64,000 bases of DNA from Phycicoccus sp. Root101 (GTDB taxonomy: Bacteria > Actinomycetota > Actinomycetes > Actinomycetales > Dermatophilaceae). Under the pieces are notes generated by a model that was not told the DNA's origin, searched no databases, and saw only the letters and a list, made by a program, of their open reading frames with translations. Made by a program: the position numbers and the translations under genes. The stretch lies in assembly GCF_001426245.1 (NCBI RefSeq), contig NZ_LMCM01000001.1:186001-250000 (forward strand). The letters are read 5' to 3'. Positions 1 through 10,072 of this stretch are shown piece by piece (position 1 is the stretch's first letter; each line of letters starts with the position of its first letter).

Positions 1-196
1 CCTTGGGGACGGTCAGCAGTGGGTACCCGCGCTCGGGCACCAGGCGGCTCTCCAACCCGGTCTCGGTCCCGAGGGCCGTCACGAGGATGTCGGGGTCGCG
101 GCGGCGCAGGCAGTCGGCGAGGGCGAGCAGCGGCGAGACATGGCCGGCCGTCCCGCCACCGGCCAGCAGGACCGACGTGGGGGTGTCAGCAGTCAT
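1..196 (-). CDS. murG: MurG, N-terminal part (runs off the window)
   Basis: Undecaprenyl-diphospho-muramoylpentapeptide beta-N-acetylglucosaminyltransferase, which converts lipid I to lipid II on the inner face of the membrane. Only the first 65 residues are inside the window. They contain the glycine-rich loop GGGTAGH at residues 13-19, followed by [12 protein letters not shown], typical of the MurG N-terminal Rossmann domain. The ATG overlaps the ftsW stop by one base (TGATG), so translation is probably coupled. Its place after ftsW is the usual dcw order. Confidence 0.93.
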   Translation of the reverse strand, partial: MTADTPTSVLLAGGGTAGHVSPLLALADCLRRRDPDILVTALGTETGLESRLVPERGYPLLTVPK

Positions 197-1470
197 CAGC
201 GATTCCGCCGCCCCGGGAGCACCGCGAGGGACCGCTTGACGACCGACGGCTTCGCCGACAGGGCCTCGGAGCAGCCGGGCTCCTGTCGGGCGAACGACAG
301 CAGCATGCCGAGGGCGAACATGGTCGTCATGAGGGAGGAACCACCGTAGGAGACGAGCGGGAGCGGGACACCGATGACGGGCAGCAGCCCGATCACGGCT
401 CCGATGTTGATGATGGCCTGGCAGACGATCCACGCCATGACCCCGGCGGTCGCGATGCGCACGAACATGTCCTTGCTGCGCAGCACGATCCGGTAGCAGA
501 CCAGGGTGAGGGCGCAGAAGAGACCGAGCATCACGAGGGTGCCGGGGAGACCCAGCTCCTCGCCGAGGATGGCGAAGATGAAGTCGTTGTGCGCCTCGGG
601 GAGCCACGACCACTTCTCGCGCGAGGCGCCGAGGCCGACGCCCCACCACCCGCCGTCGGCGAGGGCGTACCGGCCGTGCAGCGGCTGCCGGGCCGCGCCG
701 TACGGGTCGGTGTCCTTGCCCAGCCACACGTCGAATCGGGCGAGTCGGTTGGGGCTGGTCACGACCATGAGGACGGCGAGCGTGGTGAAGGCGGTGAGCC
801 CCCAGACGAACAGGCGCCGCGGCACCCCCGCGGCGAAGAGCAGGGCGGCGACGATGCCCCCCATGACCATCACGGTGCCGAGGTCGTGGCCCAGCAGGAC
901 CAGGCCGATGGTCGCGGCGGCCACGGGCACGAGGAAGGGCACGAGGACGTGCCGCAGCCGGCCGAGGGAGCGACGCTTCGCGGACAGCACGGCGGCGCCC
1001 ACCAGGACGAGGCCCACCTTCGCGAACTCCGAGGGCTGCAGCGAGATCGGGCCGACACCCAGCCAGTTGCGGTTGCCGTTGACGGAGACGCCGAGCGGGG
1101 TGAAGACGAGGACCTGCAGGAACAGCGCGCCCACGAGGATCGGGACCGACAACGCCTTCCACGTGCGGATCGGCACGTGCGCGGCGACGGCCATGGCGAT
1201 CCCGCCGAGGACGGCGAACTGCAGCTGCTTGCGGAAGTAGACGTAGGGCGTGGCGTTGTCGGTCTGCACCAGCGACTTCACCGACGAGGCGGACAGCACC
1301 ATGATCAGGCCGATGACCACGAGGACGACGGCCACGGAGAGCAGGACGTAGTAGCTCGTCACGGGAGAGTCGAGGCGCTGGAGCCAGGTGCTGACCTTGG
1401 TGGGCTCGTCACGCGAGGCACCACCGCGGGCCCGCGGCTTCGAGGCGGGCGCGGCGGTCACGCTGCTCAC
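196..1470 (-). CDS. ftsW: FtsW, SEDS peptidoglycan polymerase of the divisome
   Basis: 424 residues. SEDS-family glycosyltransferase that polymerises lipid II at the septum with its partner FtsI. About 40 polar cytoplasmic residues precede roughly ten hydrophobic segments; the first is near residues 40-62 and ends in VLSASS. SEDS signatures include [19 protein letters not shown] in the central part, the [14 protein letters not shown] stretch and the C-terminal [11 protein letters not shown]. The GTG start lies in a GTGA overlap with the murD stop; the stop overlaps the murG ATG. RodA is the alternative, but the position between murD and murG favours FtsW. Confidence 0.93.
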   Translation of the reverse strand: MSSVTAAPASKPRARGGASRDEPTKVSTWLQRLDSPVTSYYVLLSVAVVLVVIGLIMVLSASSVKSLVQTDNATPYVYFRKQLQFAVLGGIAMAVAAHVPIRTWKALSVPILVGALFLQVLVFTPLGVSVNGNRNWLGVGPISLQPSEFAKVGLVLVGAAVLSAKRRSLGRLRHVLVPFLVPVAAATIGLVLLGHDLGTVMVMGGIVAALLFAAGVPRRLFVWGLTAFTTLAVLMVVTSPNRLARFDVWLGKDTDPYGAARQPLHGRYALADGGWWGVGLGASREKWSWLPEAHNDFIFAILGEELGLPGTLVMLGLFCALTLVCYRIVLRSKDMFVRIATAGVMAWIVCQAIINIGAVIGLLPVIGVPLPLVSYGGSSLMTTMFALGMLLSFARQEPGCSEALSAKPSVVKRSLAVLPGRRNR

Positions 1471-3011
1471 GCCTGGTCCCCCTGCGGGTCGGTCGGGTCC
1501 GTCCGGCCGGAGCCGGTCGCGCCGTCGCTGGCCCGGCGGGCCACCGCGGCGGCGAAGGCGTCGCCCCGTGCGCCGTAGTCGGTGAACATGTCCATCGACG
1601 CGGCTGCGGGTGCGAGGAGCACCACGTCACCGCTGCGGGCGAGCCCGGCGGCGTGCTCGACGACGACATCCATGGCACCAGTGTCCGTGCTCGACACGTC
1701 GACCACGGGGACATCCGGCGCGTGTCGGGTGAGCGCCTCGGCGAGGGTCGCGCGGTCCGCCCCGAGCAGGACGACGGCCCGCAGCCGGGGAGCCGCCTCG
1801 CGGACGAGCTCGTCGACGTCGGCGCCCTTGAGCAGGCCACCGGCGACCCACACCACGTGCTCGAACGACAGCAGCGACGCCAGCGCTGCGTGGGGGTTCG
1901 TGGCCTTGGAGTCGTCGACGTACCGCACGCCGTCGACCTCGCCGCAGTCGGCGATGCGGTGCGGCTCGGGACGGAAGGCCCGCAGGCCGTCACGGACCGC
2001 GGCGGGCGGGACGCCGTAGGCACGGGCCAGCGCCGCGGCGGCGAGCGCGTTCGCGAGGTTGTGCGGGGCCAGCGTCGCGGCACTGCCTCGGACGTCGTCG
2101 AGCGTGGCGAGCTCGGCGGCGGAGGTCTTGCGCTCCTCGACGAAGGCCCGGTCGGCGAGGATGTCGTCGACCACCCCGACCATCGAGAGGGCGGGCATCC
2201 CGAGGGTGAACCCGATCGCGCGGCACCCTTCCTGGACCTCGGCCTCCATGACGAGCCGCTCGGTGGCGGGGTCCTGGACGTTGTAGACGCAGGCGACCTT
2301 GGTGTTCGCGTAGACCTTGCCCTTGGCGGCGGCGTACTCCTCGAACGACCCGTGCCAGTCGACGTGGTCGGGCGCGACGTTGAGGCAGGCCGAGGCGTGC
2401 GGGGCGAGGGAGTCGGACCAGTGCAGCTGGTAGCTCGAGAGCTCGACCGCGATGACGTCGTAGGGCTCGGGGTGCAGGACCGCCTCGAGGATCGGGGTCC
2501 CGACGTTGCCGGCGGCGGTGGCGCGCAGGCCGGCCGCGCGCAGCATCTCGGCCAGCATGGTCACGGTGGTGGTCTTGCCGTTGGTTCCGGTGATCGTCAG
2601 CCAGGGCGCCGGACCGACGGCGGCGCGCATCCGCCAGGCCAGCTCGACCTCGCCCCACACCGGCACGCCGGCGGCCGCGGCCTCGACGAGCAGGGGCTGG
2701 TCCGGCCGCCAGCCCGGGGAGGTGACGACGAGGTCGGCGGCGTGGCCCTGCGGCATACCGGCCACGTGCTCGGGCCCGAGCCGGACGTCGACGCCGAGGA
2801 TGTCGAGGATGCGCGCCCGCTCCCCCAGCCGGGTGTTCGTCTCGGGGTCTCCCCCGTCGACGGCGACCACGTGCGCGCCCCGCTCGTGCAGGGCGTCCGC
2901 GGCGGCGAAGCCACTCACCCCGAGCCCGGTGACCACGACCCGCAGGCCGCTCCAGTCGGCGCTGCCGTTGGTCAACCCGTCGAGTCGTCCGCCGACCGGT
3001 GTGCTGCTCAC
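1467..3011 (-). CDS. murD: MurD, UDP-MurNAc-L-alanine:D-glutamate ligase
   Basis: 514 residues, slightly longer than the usual 450-490. Cytoplasmic ATP-dependent ligase adding D-glutamate to UDP-MurNAc-L-Ala. An N-terminal Rossmann part (GLGVSGFAAADAL, near residues 29-41) is followed by the Mur ligase P-loop TGTNGKTTT at 141-149, the central ATPase domain and a C-terminal domain with DDSKATNPHA. The start is a GTG. A 111 bp gap with a tandem repeat separates it from mraY upstream; downstream it overlaps ftsW by 4 bp. Confidence 0.95.
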   Translation of the reverse strand: MSSTPVGGRLDGLTNGSADWSGLRVVVTGLGVSGFAAADALHERGAHVVAVDGGDPETNTRLGERARILDILGVDVRLGPEHVAGMPQGHAADLVVTSPGWRPDQPLLVEAAAAGVPVWGEVELAWRMRAAVGPAPWLTITGTNGKTTTVTMLAEMLRAAGLRATAAGNVGTPILEAVLHPEPYDVIAVELSSYQLHWSDSLAPHASACLNVAPDHVDWHGSFEEYAAAKGKVYANTKVACVYNVQDPATERLVMEAEVQEGCRAIGFTLGMPALSMVGVVDDILADRAFVEERKTSAAELATLDDVRGSAATLAPHNLANALAAAALARAYGVPPAAVRDGLRAFRPEPHRIADCGEVDGVRYVDDSKATNPHAALASLLSFEHVVWVAGGLLKGADVDELVREAAPRLRAVVLLGADRATLAEALTRHAPDVPVVDVSSTDTGAMDVVVEHAAGLARSGDVVLLAPAAASMDMFTDYGARGDAFAAAVARRASDGATGSGRTDPTDPQGDQA

Positions 3012-3064
3012 TGCTGGTGCTTCCTCACTGCTGGTGCTGCTGTCTGGTGCTGCTGTCCGGTACC

Positions 3065-3109
3065 GGTGTTCGGGTGGCCGGTGTTCGGGTGGCCGGTGGT
3101 CAGGTGGCC
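3065..3109. repeat. 15-bp tandem repeat between mraY and murD
   Basis: Three copies of a 15-bp unit read ggtgttcgggtggcc (3065-3079 and 3080-3094, identical) and ggtggtcaggtggcc (3095-3109, two changes), with a partial fourth. It lies in one of the few non-overlapping junctions of the dcw cluster. No promoter or stem-loop is obvious in it. Confidence 0.85.
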
Positions 3110-3122
3110 GGTGCTGCCGGGG

Positions 3123-4205
3123 TCACTGCGCCCCGACGACCCACTCGGCGTAGAAGAGTCCGAGGCCCAGGGCCACGAACAGTCCCGCGATGATCCAGAA
3201 CCGGATGACGATGGTGACCTCGTTCCACCCGAGCAGCTCGAAGTGGTGCTGCAGCGGCGCCATCCGGAAGACGCGCTTGCCGGTCATCTTGAAGGACCCG
3301 ACCTGGATGATGACGGACAGCGTGATCGTGACGAACAGGCCGCCCAGGATGATGATGAGCAGCTCGGTGCGGGTCGTGATCGCGAGGCCGGCGAGCGCGC
3401 CACCGAGGGCCAGCGAACCGGTGTCCCCCATGAAGATCTTGGCGGGTGAGGCGTTCCACCACAGGAAGCCGAAGCAGGCGCCCATGCAGGCCGCGGCGAC
3501 GACCGCCAGGTCGCGGGAGTCGCGGACCTCGTAGCACTTGAGGCCGGGCGTGATCTGGCAGTTCTGGTTGCCCTGCCAGATGCCGATGAGGACGTATGCC
3601 GCGAACACCATCACCGACGCACCGGTGGCGAGTCCGTCGAGGCCGTCGGTGAGGTTCACCCCGTTGGACGTGCCGGCGATCATCAGGTTGGCCCAGATGA
3701 CGAACAGGATTAGCCCGACGAGGGTCCCCGCGAACGCGAGGTTGACGGGGGTGTCACGGACGAACGAGATGTACGTCGACGCCGGCGTCCGGTGCTTGCT
3801 GTTGGGGAACTGCAGGGCCAGGACGGCGAACACGACCGCCACGAGGGTCTGCCCGGCGAGCTTCTCGCGCGACCGCAGGCCGAGGCTGCGCTGCTTGGAG
3901 ATCTTGATGTAGTCGTCGAGGAACCCGACCAGCCCGAGCCCGGCCATGAGGAACAGCACCAGCACGCCGCTCCACGTCACCGGGGTGCCCGTGACGAGGT
4001 GCGCCAGCGCGTAGGCCGCGATCGCCGACCCGATGATCACCGCGCCACCCATGGTGGGCGTGCCGCGCTTGGTGTGGTGCGAGGTCGGGCCGTCGTCGCG
4101 GATGAACTGGCCGTAGCCCTGCTTGACCAGGTACTTGATGAACATCGGCGTGCCGAACAGGGCGCCCACGAGGGAGACGACGGCAGCGATCAGGACCGCC
4201 TTCAC
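3123..4205 (-). CDS. mraY: MraY, phospho-MurNAc-pentapeptide transferase
   Basis: 360 residues, the family's normal length. Integral membrane enzyme moving phospho-MurNAc-pentapeptide from UDP to undecaprenyl phosphate to make lipid I. It shows about ten hydrophobic segments and family motifs [17 protein letters not shown] near residues 44-60, [20 protein letters not shown] and [12 protein letters not shown] chose the GTG at 4205 (protein begins [14 protein letters not shown]) because it forms a GTGA overlap with the murF stop; the longer open frame upstream is murF in another frame. Confidence 0.95.
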   Translation of the reverse strand: MKAVLIAAVVSLVGALFGTPMFIKYLVKQGYGQFIRDDGPTSHHTKRGTPTMGGAVIIGSAIAAYALAHLVTGTPVTWSGVLVLFLMAGLGLVGFLDDYIKISKQRSLGLRSREKLAGQTLVAVVFAVLALQFPNSKHRTPASTYISFVRDTPVNLAFAGTLVGLILFVIWANLMIAGTSNGVNLTDGLDGLATGASVMVFAAYVLIGIWQGNQNCQITPGLKCYEVRDSRDLAVVAAACMGACFGFLWWNASPAKIFMGDTGSLALGGALAGLAITTRTELLIIILGGLFVTITLSVIIQVGSFKMTGKRVFRMAPLQHHFELLGWNEVTIVIRFWIIAGLFVALGLGLFYAEWVVGAQ

Positions 4206-5662
4206 GTCGCGTCCTCCTCGCTGGTCTGGGCACCCTGCGGGCCGGCCTCGGGGGCGCCGAGGGCAGCCACCTTGTCTCCGAGCCACCGTAGTCCGGCGTC
4301 ACGGCTCGACTTGAACAACACGACGTCACCGGGGCGACAATTCTCGACGAGCAGGTCGTACGCCGCGTCGGCGTCGGGCACCCAGACCGCCTCCTCGCCC
4401 CACGACCCCTCGTGCTGCGCGCCGCTGGCCATCGGCCGGGCGACGTCGCCGACGACGACGAGCCGGGAGATGTTGAGCCGCACGGCGAGCCGGCCGATGG
4501 CGTCGTGCTCGATGGTGGACTCCTCCCCCAGCTCGAGCATCGAGCCGAGCACGGCCCAGGTGCGACGCTCGCGGCCCTGCGCGTCCCGGCCCATCGCGGC
4601 GAGCGCCTTGAGGGCCGCGCGCATCGAGTCGGGGTTGGCGTTGTACGCGTCGTTGACCACCGTGACGCCGTCGGGTCGTTCGACGACCTCCATCCGCCAG
4701 CGCGAGGCCGGGGTGGCGGAGGCCAGTGCCTCGACGACCGACTCCAGCGGCAGTCCGCACTCGAGCGCGGCGGCGACGACGGCCAGGGCGTTGCCGACGT
4801 GGTGCTCGCCGTGCAACGGCAACGTCACCGGCGCCTCGCCGGCGGGCGTGAGCAGTCGGAAGGTGGGTCGACCGGAGGCGTCGAGCACGATGTCCTCGGC
4901 GCGGACGGTGGCGTCCGGGGCGGTCCCGACGAGCTGCACCCGGGCAGCGGTCCGGCCGGCCATCGCGCGGACGACCGCGTCGTCGGCGTTGAGCACCGCG
5001 AGCCCGTCGTCGGGCAGGGCGGCGACCAGCTCGGCCTTGGCCACGGCGATCGCCTCACGGGAGCCGAACTCCCCCACGTGGGCGGTGCCGACGTTGAGCT
5101 CGATCCCGATCCGGGGCGGGGCGATCGTCGTGAGGTACTCGATGTGCCCGATCCCCCGGGCGCCCATCTCCACGACGAGGTAGCGGGTCTGCGGCGTGAC
5201 GCGGAAGACCGTGAGCGGGACACCGACCTCGGAGTTGAGCGAACCCACCGGGGCGACGGTCGGCGCCACGGACGACAGGACGCTCGCCAGGAGGTCCTTG
5301 GTCGACGTCTTGCCGGACGACCCCGTGATGCCGATGACGGTGAGGTCGGGGTGGCGGTCGACGACGGCGCGGGCCAGGGAGGCCAACCCCGCCTGGATGT
5401 CGCCGACGACGACGCACGGGAGCTCGTCCACCTCGCGGGTGGTCATGGCGGCGACGGCGCCGAGCGCCGCTGTCGGGCCGACGAACTGGTGGCCGTCCAT
5501 CTGCTCGCCGACGCGGGCGATGTAGAGGCCACCGGCTCCCGCTTCCCGGGAGTCGGTGACGACGGGGCCGTCGACGACGAGGCGCGCCGCCTCGTCCTCC
5601 GGTATGCCGTGGAGCCGCCCACCGGTGATGGTGGCGATCTCCGCCAGGGACAACGGGATCAC
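4202..5662 (-). CDS. murF: MurF, UDP-MurNAc-tripeptide:D-Ala-D-Ala ligase
   Basis: 486 residues. It adds D-Ala-D-Ala to the UDP-MurNAc-tripeptide. The protein begins [15 protein letters not shown]. The substrate-binding N-domain contains [14 protein letters not shown] (34-47), and the P-loop [11 protein letters not shown] lies at 111-121, where MurF typically has [20 protein letters not shown] marks the C-terminal half. The GTG at 5662 overlaps the murE stop as GTGA, which fixes the start; the open frame extends far upstream but only as antiphase reading of murE. Downstream it overlaps mraY by 4 bp. Confidence 0.95.
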   Translation of the reverse strand: MIPLSLAEIATITGGRLHGIPEDEAARLVVDGPVVTDSREAGAGGLYIARVGEQMDGHQFVGPTAALGAVAAMTTREVDELPCVVVGDIQAGLASLARAVVDRHPDLTVIGITGSSGKTSTKDLLASVLSSVAPTVAPVGSLNSEVGVPLTVFRVTPQTRYLVVEMGARGIGHIEYLTTIAPPRIGIELNVGTAHVGEFGSREAIAVAKAELVAALPDDGLAVLNADDAVVRAMAGRTAARVQLVGTAPDATVRAEDIVLDASGRPTFRLLTPAGEAPVTLPLHGEHHVGNALAVVAAALECGLPLESVVEALASATPASRWRMEVVERPDGVTVVNDAYNANPDSMRAALKALAAMGRDAQGRERRTWAVLGSMLELGEESTIEHDAIGRLAVRLNISRLVVVGDVARPMASGAQHEGSWGEEAVWVPDADAAYDLLVENCRPGDVVLFKSSRDAGLRWLGDKVAALGAPEAGPQGAQTSEEDAT

Positions 5663-7251
5663 TGCGTACCTCTCGTGCCGGTGGCGACGGCGCGCAGGGC
5701 GCGGGCCACCTCTTCGCGGTCGTCGAACGGGTGGATGGTGCCGGCGACGTCCTGGCCGGTCTCGTGGCCCTTGCCCACGACGGCGACCACGCTGCCGGGC
5801 CCCCGGTCGTGCGCGGCCCGGACGGCCTGCTCGATGGCAGCGGCCCGTCCGTCGACGTCGTGCAGGTCGTCGGTGCCGCCGGCCGAGGCGGCCCCACGCG
5901 CGCCGGCGAGCACGGCGGCGCGGATCACCGCAGGGTCCTCGGAGCGCGGGTTGTCGTCCGTGACCACGACCACGTCGGCACCGAGGGCCGCTGCCCGCCC
6001 CATGGCGGCGCGCTTGCCGCGGTCGCGGTCGCCACCGGCGCCGAGGACGACGACGAGGGCACCGGAGGTCTGCGGCCGCAGGGCCTTGAGCGCCGCGGCG
6101 ACCGCGTCGGGGGTGTGGGCGTAGTCCACGACGACCAGCGGCAGCGACGGGTCGTCGGCGGCCCCGGCACCCCCCGTGCCCTCGGGCAGCGACACCTTCT
6201 CCATCCGGCCGGGCACGTGCGGGTCGCTGCGCAGGGCGCGCTCGACCTCCTCGGCCGCCAACCCCGAGTCGAGCAGGGCGAGGGCGGCCATCGCGGTGTT
6301 GACCCGGTTGAAGTCCCCCGGCAGGGCCGAGCGCAGCCGCAGGGTGGTGGTGCCGTCCGACAACGTGAAGTCCGCCGGGTCGTGCCCGGACGAGGTGTCG
6401 GCGGCCGTCACGAGGTGCCAGTCGGCGTCGACGTCCGGCAACGAGGTCATCGTCGTGACGGGCACGGTGGCGATCGTCGCGAGCTCGCGTCCCCACTCGT
6501 CGTCCACGCAGACGATCCCGCGCCGTGCCCGTTCCGGAGTGAACAGCGAGGCCTTGGCGAGGAAGTAGTCCCGCATCGTCGGGTGGAAGTCGAGGTGGTC
6601 CTGCGAGAGGTTGGTGAACAACGCCACGTCGTAGACGACGCCGTCGACCCGGTGCTGGGTCAGGGCGTGGCTCGACACCTCCATCACGCAGGAGTCGACC
6701 GACCGCTCCCGCATCACCGCCAGCAGGGCGTGCAGGACGGTGGCCTCGGGGGTCGTCCGCATGCTGCGCAGCCGCTCCTCACCGATGCGGGTCTCGACCG
6801 TGCCGATCAGGCCGGTGGTCTGGCCCAGGGCGGTGAGTGCGGAGTCCATCAGGTAGGCGGTGGTCGTCTTGCCGTTGGTGCCGGTCACGCCGTAGAGCCG
6901 CAACCCGAGGTCCGCCGTGCCGTAGAGCGTCCGGGCGACGGCGCCGACGACGCTGCGGGGTCCTTCGACGAGGACGGTCGGGACGTCCAGCCCGTCGGCC
7001 GCGAGCACCGCGACCCCCGCCGCGTCCGTCAGGACGGCGACGGCACCGGCCTCCAGCGCCCCGGCGGCATACCGGGCACCGTGGGCGTTGGCACCGGGGA
7101 GGGCGGCGTAGAGGTCGCCGGGCACGACGTCCTGGGAGGCGAGGGTGACCCCGGTCACGACGACATCCTCACCGCTGACGGTGCCCCCGACGAGGGCGGC
7201 CACGGCAGAGATCGGGGTGGCGTGCAGGGACGCCGGACGGGGGGAAGGCAC
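5659..7251 (-). CDS. murE: MurE, UDP-MurNAc-dipeptide:diaminopimelate ligase
   Basis: 530 residues. It adds the third stem-peptide residue. P-loop TGTNGKTTT at 123-131; the carbamoylated-lysine region and VVDYAHTPDAV follow. The substrate-specificity motif DNPR is present at residues 433-436, which in characterised MurE enzymes goes with diaminopimelate rather than lysine, so DAP-type peptidoglycan is inferred. GTG start, 17 bp after the ftsI stop; the stop overlaps the murF GTG. Confidence 0.95.
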   Translation of the reverse strand: MPSPRPASLHATPISAVAALVGGTVSGEDVVVTGVTLASQDVVPGDLYAALPGANAHGARYAAGALEAGAVAVLTDAAGVAVLAADGLDVPTVLVEGPRSVVGAVARTLYGTADLGLRLYGVTGTNGKTTTAYLMDSALTALGQTTGLIGTVETRIGEERLRSMRTTPEATVLHALLAVMRERSVDSCVMEVSSHALTQHRVDGVVYDVALFTNLSQDHLDFHPTMRDYFLAKASLFTPERARRGIVCVDDEWGRELATIATVPVTTMTSLPDVDADWHLVTAADTSSGHDPADFTLSDGTTTLRLRSALPGDFNRVNTAMAALALLDSGLAAEEVERALRSDPHVPGRMEKVSLPEGTGGAGAADDPSLPLVVVDYAHTPDAVAAALKALRPQTSGALVVVLGAGGDRDRGKRAAMGRAAALGADVVVVTDDNPRSEDPAVIRAAVLAGARGAASAGGTDDLHDVDGRAAAIEQAVRAAHDRGPGSVVAVVGKGHETGQDVAGTIHPFDDREEVARALRAVATGTRGTQ

Positions 7252-7268
7252 GGACAGCGAGCCTACCG

Positions 7269-9347
7269 TCAGGGCCGTGACCGGGCTGCGTCAGAGCCCC
7301 GGTCCCGCAGCACCGTGGCGTCGGACGGGTCGGGGGTCTGGTCGGCCTTGACCTTCACCGTCGGCGACTTCGTGCCGGTCGGCGGGATCTGGAGCTCCTG
7401 GAGGGCGTAGGTCATGACGTCCTTGAACACCGGACCCGCGACGACACCGCCGAAGTAGCCCTTGATCGGCCGCTGCAGCGTCACGGCGACGACGATCTCG
7501 GGGTCGTCGGCGGGGGCGAAGCCGATGAAGCTCGCCGTCTTGCCCGAGTAGCCACCCACCTTGGCGTCGTACCGGTCGGCCGTACCCGTCTTGCCCGCGA
7601 CGCGGTAGCCGGGGATCTTCGCCTCGGGTGCGGTCCCCTCCTTGCCGACGACGCCCTCGAGCATGTCGCGGACCTTCTTCGCCGTCTCCGCGGAGACCAC
7701 CTTGACGCCCTTGGCCTTCGCGACCGGCGTGAACGTGCCGTGCCCGTCGCTTGTGGCGGCGACGATGCGCGGGGGGATGCGGACCCCGTCGTTGGCGATG
7801 GTCTGGAAGACGCCGGCGGCCTGGAGGGCGTTGACGGACAGGCCCTGGCCGAAGAGCACGGTGTAGCGCTGCGAGCCGCTCCAGTCCTTGTAGTCGGTCA
7901 GCAGGCCGGGGCCCTCACCCGGGAAGCCCATGCCCGAGGTCGACCCGAGGCCGAACTTCTTGAAGTAGGAGTACATCGTCGAGGCCTTGACCTTCTCCCC
8001 GGCGAGGATGGTGCCGATGTTGCTGGACTGGGCCAGGACGCCCGCGAAGGTGAGGTACTCCGTCGGGTGGTCGTGGCTGTCCTTGAACTCCGTGCCGGAG
8101 CGGTGGATCCGGTTGGGGACCTCGACCACCTCCGACGGGGTCACGGCCCCCTCCTCGAGCGCCGCCGCCGCCGTGATGACCTTGCCGGTCGAGCCGGGCT
8201 CGTAGACGTCGTTGAACGCCTTGTTGGTCCAGTTCTCCGGGTCCTGACCCGGCTGGTTCGGGTCGAACGTCGGGTAGGACGCGACTGCCAGCAGCTCCCC
8301 CGTCTTGACGTTCTGCACGACGACCGTGCCGGACAGCGCCTTGGTCTCGATCACCTTCTGCGCCACCGCGTTCTGCGCGAACCACTGCAGGTCGGAGTCG
8401 ATGGTGAGCTTGACGTCCTTGCCGGGGACCGGCTCGGTGGTCTCGGACCGGGCGTTCGGGATGGCGCGGCCGTCCTGGGACTGCTCGAAGATCGTCCGAC
8501 CGGCCTTGCCCTTGAGCGTGGAGTTCATCAGCACCTCGAGCCCACCACCGGCGGAACCGTCGGACTGCACGAAGCCCACGAGGGACGCGGCCGCGGTCGA
8601 CGTCGGGTAGTTGCGGTCCGAGGTCGCCTCGGAGTAGATGCCGTTGATGCCGAGCTCGGAGATCTTGCGCCAGTTCAGGGGCGTGATGTTCTTGGCCAGC
8701 ACGCGGTAGCGCGAGGTGCCGGTCAGCTCGGTGACGAGCTGGTCGACGGGCACCCCGAGCAGCGGGGAGAGGTCCTGAGCGGCCCCGGCGACGCCGACGG
8801 TGGCGCGGACGCCGTTGACCGACTTGATGTACTTCGGCACGGCGGTCTGGTCGACCGTGACCGTCCGGCGCTCGATGCTCGAGGCGAGGATGGTGCCGTT
8901 GCGGTCGACGATGCTCCCGCGCATGGCAGGCAGGGCCACCGTGGCCGTGCGGTTGGTCTGGGCGTCGGCCGAGACCGCCGAGGCGTCGAACCCCTGCAGC
9001 CGCAGCAGCTGGGCCCCGAAGATGCTGAAGACGAACAGGATCGCCACCGTCATCGACCGCATCCGTCGACGGGGGTTCGACCCGTCGAGGCTGACCGAAC
9101 GGCCCAGGGGGCGACGCGGCGGTGAGGCGGGGCGCTGGGGTGCCACCGGGCGCTTGCGGGGCACCGGTCGACCGGGGGCCGCCTCGGACCGGGCGCGGGT
9201 GCCGCCCGCTGCGGGACGGCCGGCCTTGGTCGAGGTCGCCCGCTCCTTGCCCGCGGCGGCGCCGGGTGCCGGACGTCGGCGGGGTGCTTCACCGTTCGCA
9301 GGACGAGGGCGCGGGGCTCCGGGGCGAGTGCCTCGGGTCTGCGTCAC
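7269..9347 (-). CDS. ftsI: FtsI/PBP3, septal peptidoglycan transpeptidase
   Basis: 692 residues. Class B penicillin-binding protein that cross-links septal peptidoglycan with FtsW. The first ~97 residues are a Pro/Arg/Ala-rich cytoplasmic tail, longer than in model species; one membrane helix follows (TVAILFVFSIFGAQLL). The dimerisation domain starts near MRGSIVDRNGTILA. The active-site motifs are intact: STGK with nucleophile Ser386, SSN at 441-443 and KTG at 586-588. GTG start with GAGG upstream. The gap to ftsL carries a 12-bp tandem repeat. Confidence 0.94.
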   Translation of the reverse strand: MTQTRGTRPGAPRPRPANGEAPRRRPAPGAAAGKERATSTKAGRPAAGGTRARSEAAPGRPVPRKRPVAPQRPASPPRRPLGRSVSLDGSNPRRRMRSMTVAILFVFSIFGAQLLRLQGFDASAVSADAQTNRTATVALPAMRGSIVDRNGTILASSIERRTVTVDQTAVPKYIKSVNGVRATVGVAGAAQDLSPLLGVPVDQLVTELTGTSRYRVLAKNITPLNWRKISELGINGIYSEATSDRNYPTSTAAASLVGFVQSDGSAGGGLEVLMNSTLKGKAGRTIFEQSQDGRAIPNARSETTEPVPGKDVKLTIDSDLQWFAQNAVAQKVIETKALSGTVVVQNVKTGELLAVASYPTFDPNQPGQDPENWTNKAFNDVYEPGSTGKVITAAAALEEGAVTPSEVVEVPNRIHRSGTEFKDSHDHPTEYLTFAGVLAQSSNIGTILAGEKVKASTMYSYFKKFGLGSTSGMGFPGEGPGLLTDYKDWSGSQRYTVLFGQGLSVNALQAAGVFQTIANDGVRIPPRIVAATSDGHGTFTPVAKAKGVKVVSAETAKKVRDMLEGVVGKEGTAPEAKIPGYRVAGKTGTADRYDAKVGGYSGKTASFIGFAPADDPEIVVAVTLQRPIKGYFGGVVAGPVFKDVMTYALQELQIPPTGTKSPTVKVKADQTPDPSDATVLRDRGSDAARSRP

Positions 9348-9388
9348 TGGGTACCTCGTGTCTGGGTCAGGGCTTGATCAGGGTCTGG

Positions 9389-9424
9389 TCGGGGCTTCGA
9401 TCGGGGCTTCGATCAGGGCTTCGG
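9389..9424. repeat. 12-bp tandem repeat across the ftsL stop
   Basis: Two identical copies of tcggggcttcga (9389-9400, 9401-9412) are followed by tcagggcttcgg (9413-9424). The third copy supplies the ftsL stop codon on the minus strand. Looser copies continue to about 9367. The array fills most of the 65 bp between ftsL and ftsI. Confidence 0.8.
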
Positions 9425-10072
9425 GGTGGCGGGCGTCGGCGTCGTGGTCGCCTTCTTCGCCGGGGTGGTGGTGCTGGTGCTGGTGGTCGTCTTCGTCTTC
9501 GCGTCGACGCTGGTCACCGTGGTGACGAGCGACCCGTCCGGCTTGGTGACCTTCTCGGTCGTCGTCGTCACGTCCCCCTTCGTGCTGACGGTGGTCTTCG
9601 GCCCCGTGCTCTTCGCCGCGGCGGACGATGCGGACGTCGCCTCCGGAGCCGTGACCACGGTAAAGCCGACCTGCTTCTTGGCCGGGCTCGCCACGCCGAG
9701 GACCTTCCCGTCGCTGAGGCGCAGGAACGCGGCCGAGTCGGCCGGCACCATCCCCAGCTTGGCGGCCCGCGCCGCGAGGTTGGCCGGGCTGCGCTGGGCG
9801 TCGATCGCCTGGGTGAGGGCCTGCTGGGTGTCGGTGAGCTCACCGGAGGTCGCCTGGAGACGGTGCAGGGTGAACGACCCCTCCGCCATGGCGGTGTTGA
9901 GCATGAGGAGGGCGACCAGGCCGGCCACGAGCAGGGTCATGCACAGCGCCGCGAACACGCCGTTGCCCGGCTGGCCGATCGCCGCCGGCACGACCCGCAG
10001 CGGCTGGGGCGACACCTGCCGCCGCAGTGGTGCCCGAGATGCGACCCTCGCCGTCGCAGTCTGCTGGCTCAT
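9413..10072 (-). CDS. ftsL: FtsL-like bitopic division protein with Thr/Lys-rich tail
   Basis: 219 residues. A ~45-residue cytoplasmic part precedes one membrane helix ([20 protein letters not shown]) and an extracytoplasmic helical segment with [20 protein letters not shown], the short coiled-coil typical of FtsL/Div[20 protein letters not shown] follows, as in actinobacterial FtsL. From about residue 140 to the end the protein is low-complexity Thr/Ser/Lys/Pro, unusually long for FtsL. The ATG overlaps the rsmH stop (ATGA), which rules out the longer upstream frame. Position between rsmH and ftsI supports the call. Confidence 0.85.
   Translation of the reverse strand: MSQQTATARVASRAPLRRQVSPQPLRVVPAAIGQPGNGVFAALCMTLLVAGLVALLMLNTAMAEGSFTLHRLQATSGELTDTQQALTQAIDAQRSPANLAARAAKLGMVPADSAAFLRLSDGKVLGVASPAKKQVGFTVVTAPEATSASSAAAKSTGPKTTVSTKGDVTTTTEKVTKPDGSLVTTVTSVDAKTKTTTSTSTTTPAKKATTTPTPATPKP

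Noticed and set aside
3065-3109. CRISPR-like repeats
   Set aside because: Units are 15 bp with no spacers and no cas genes; same for the arrays at 17815 and 49207.
4412-7410. Long plus-strand open frames over murF, murE and ftsI
   Set aside because: Antisense shadows of well-supported dcw genes; no family motifs and no ribosome-binding sites.
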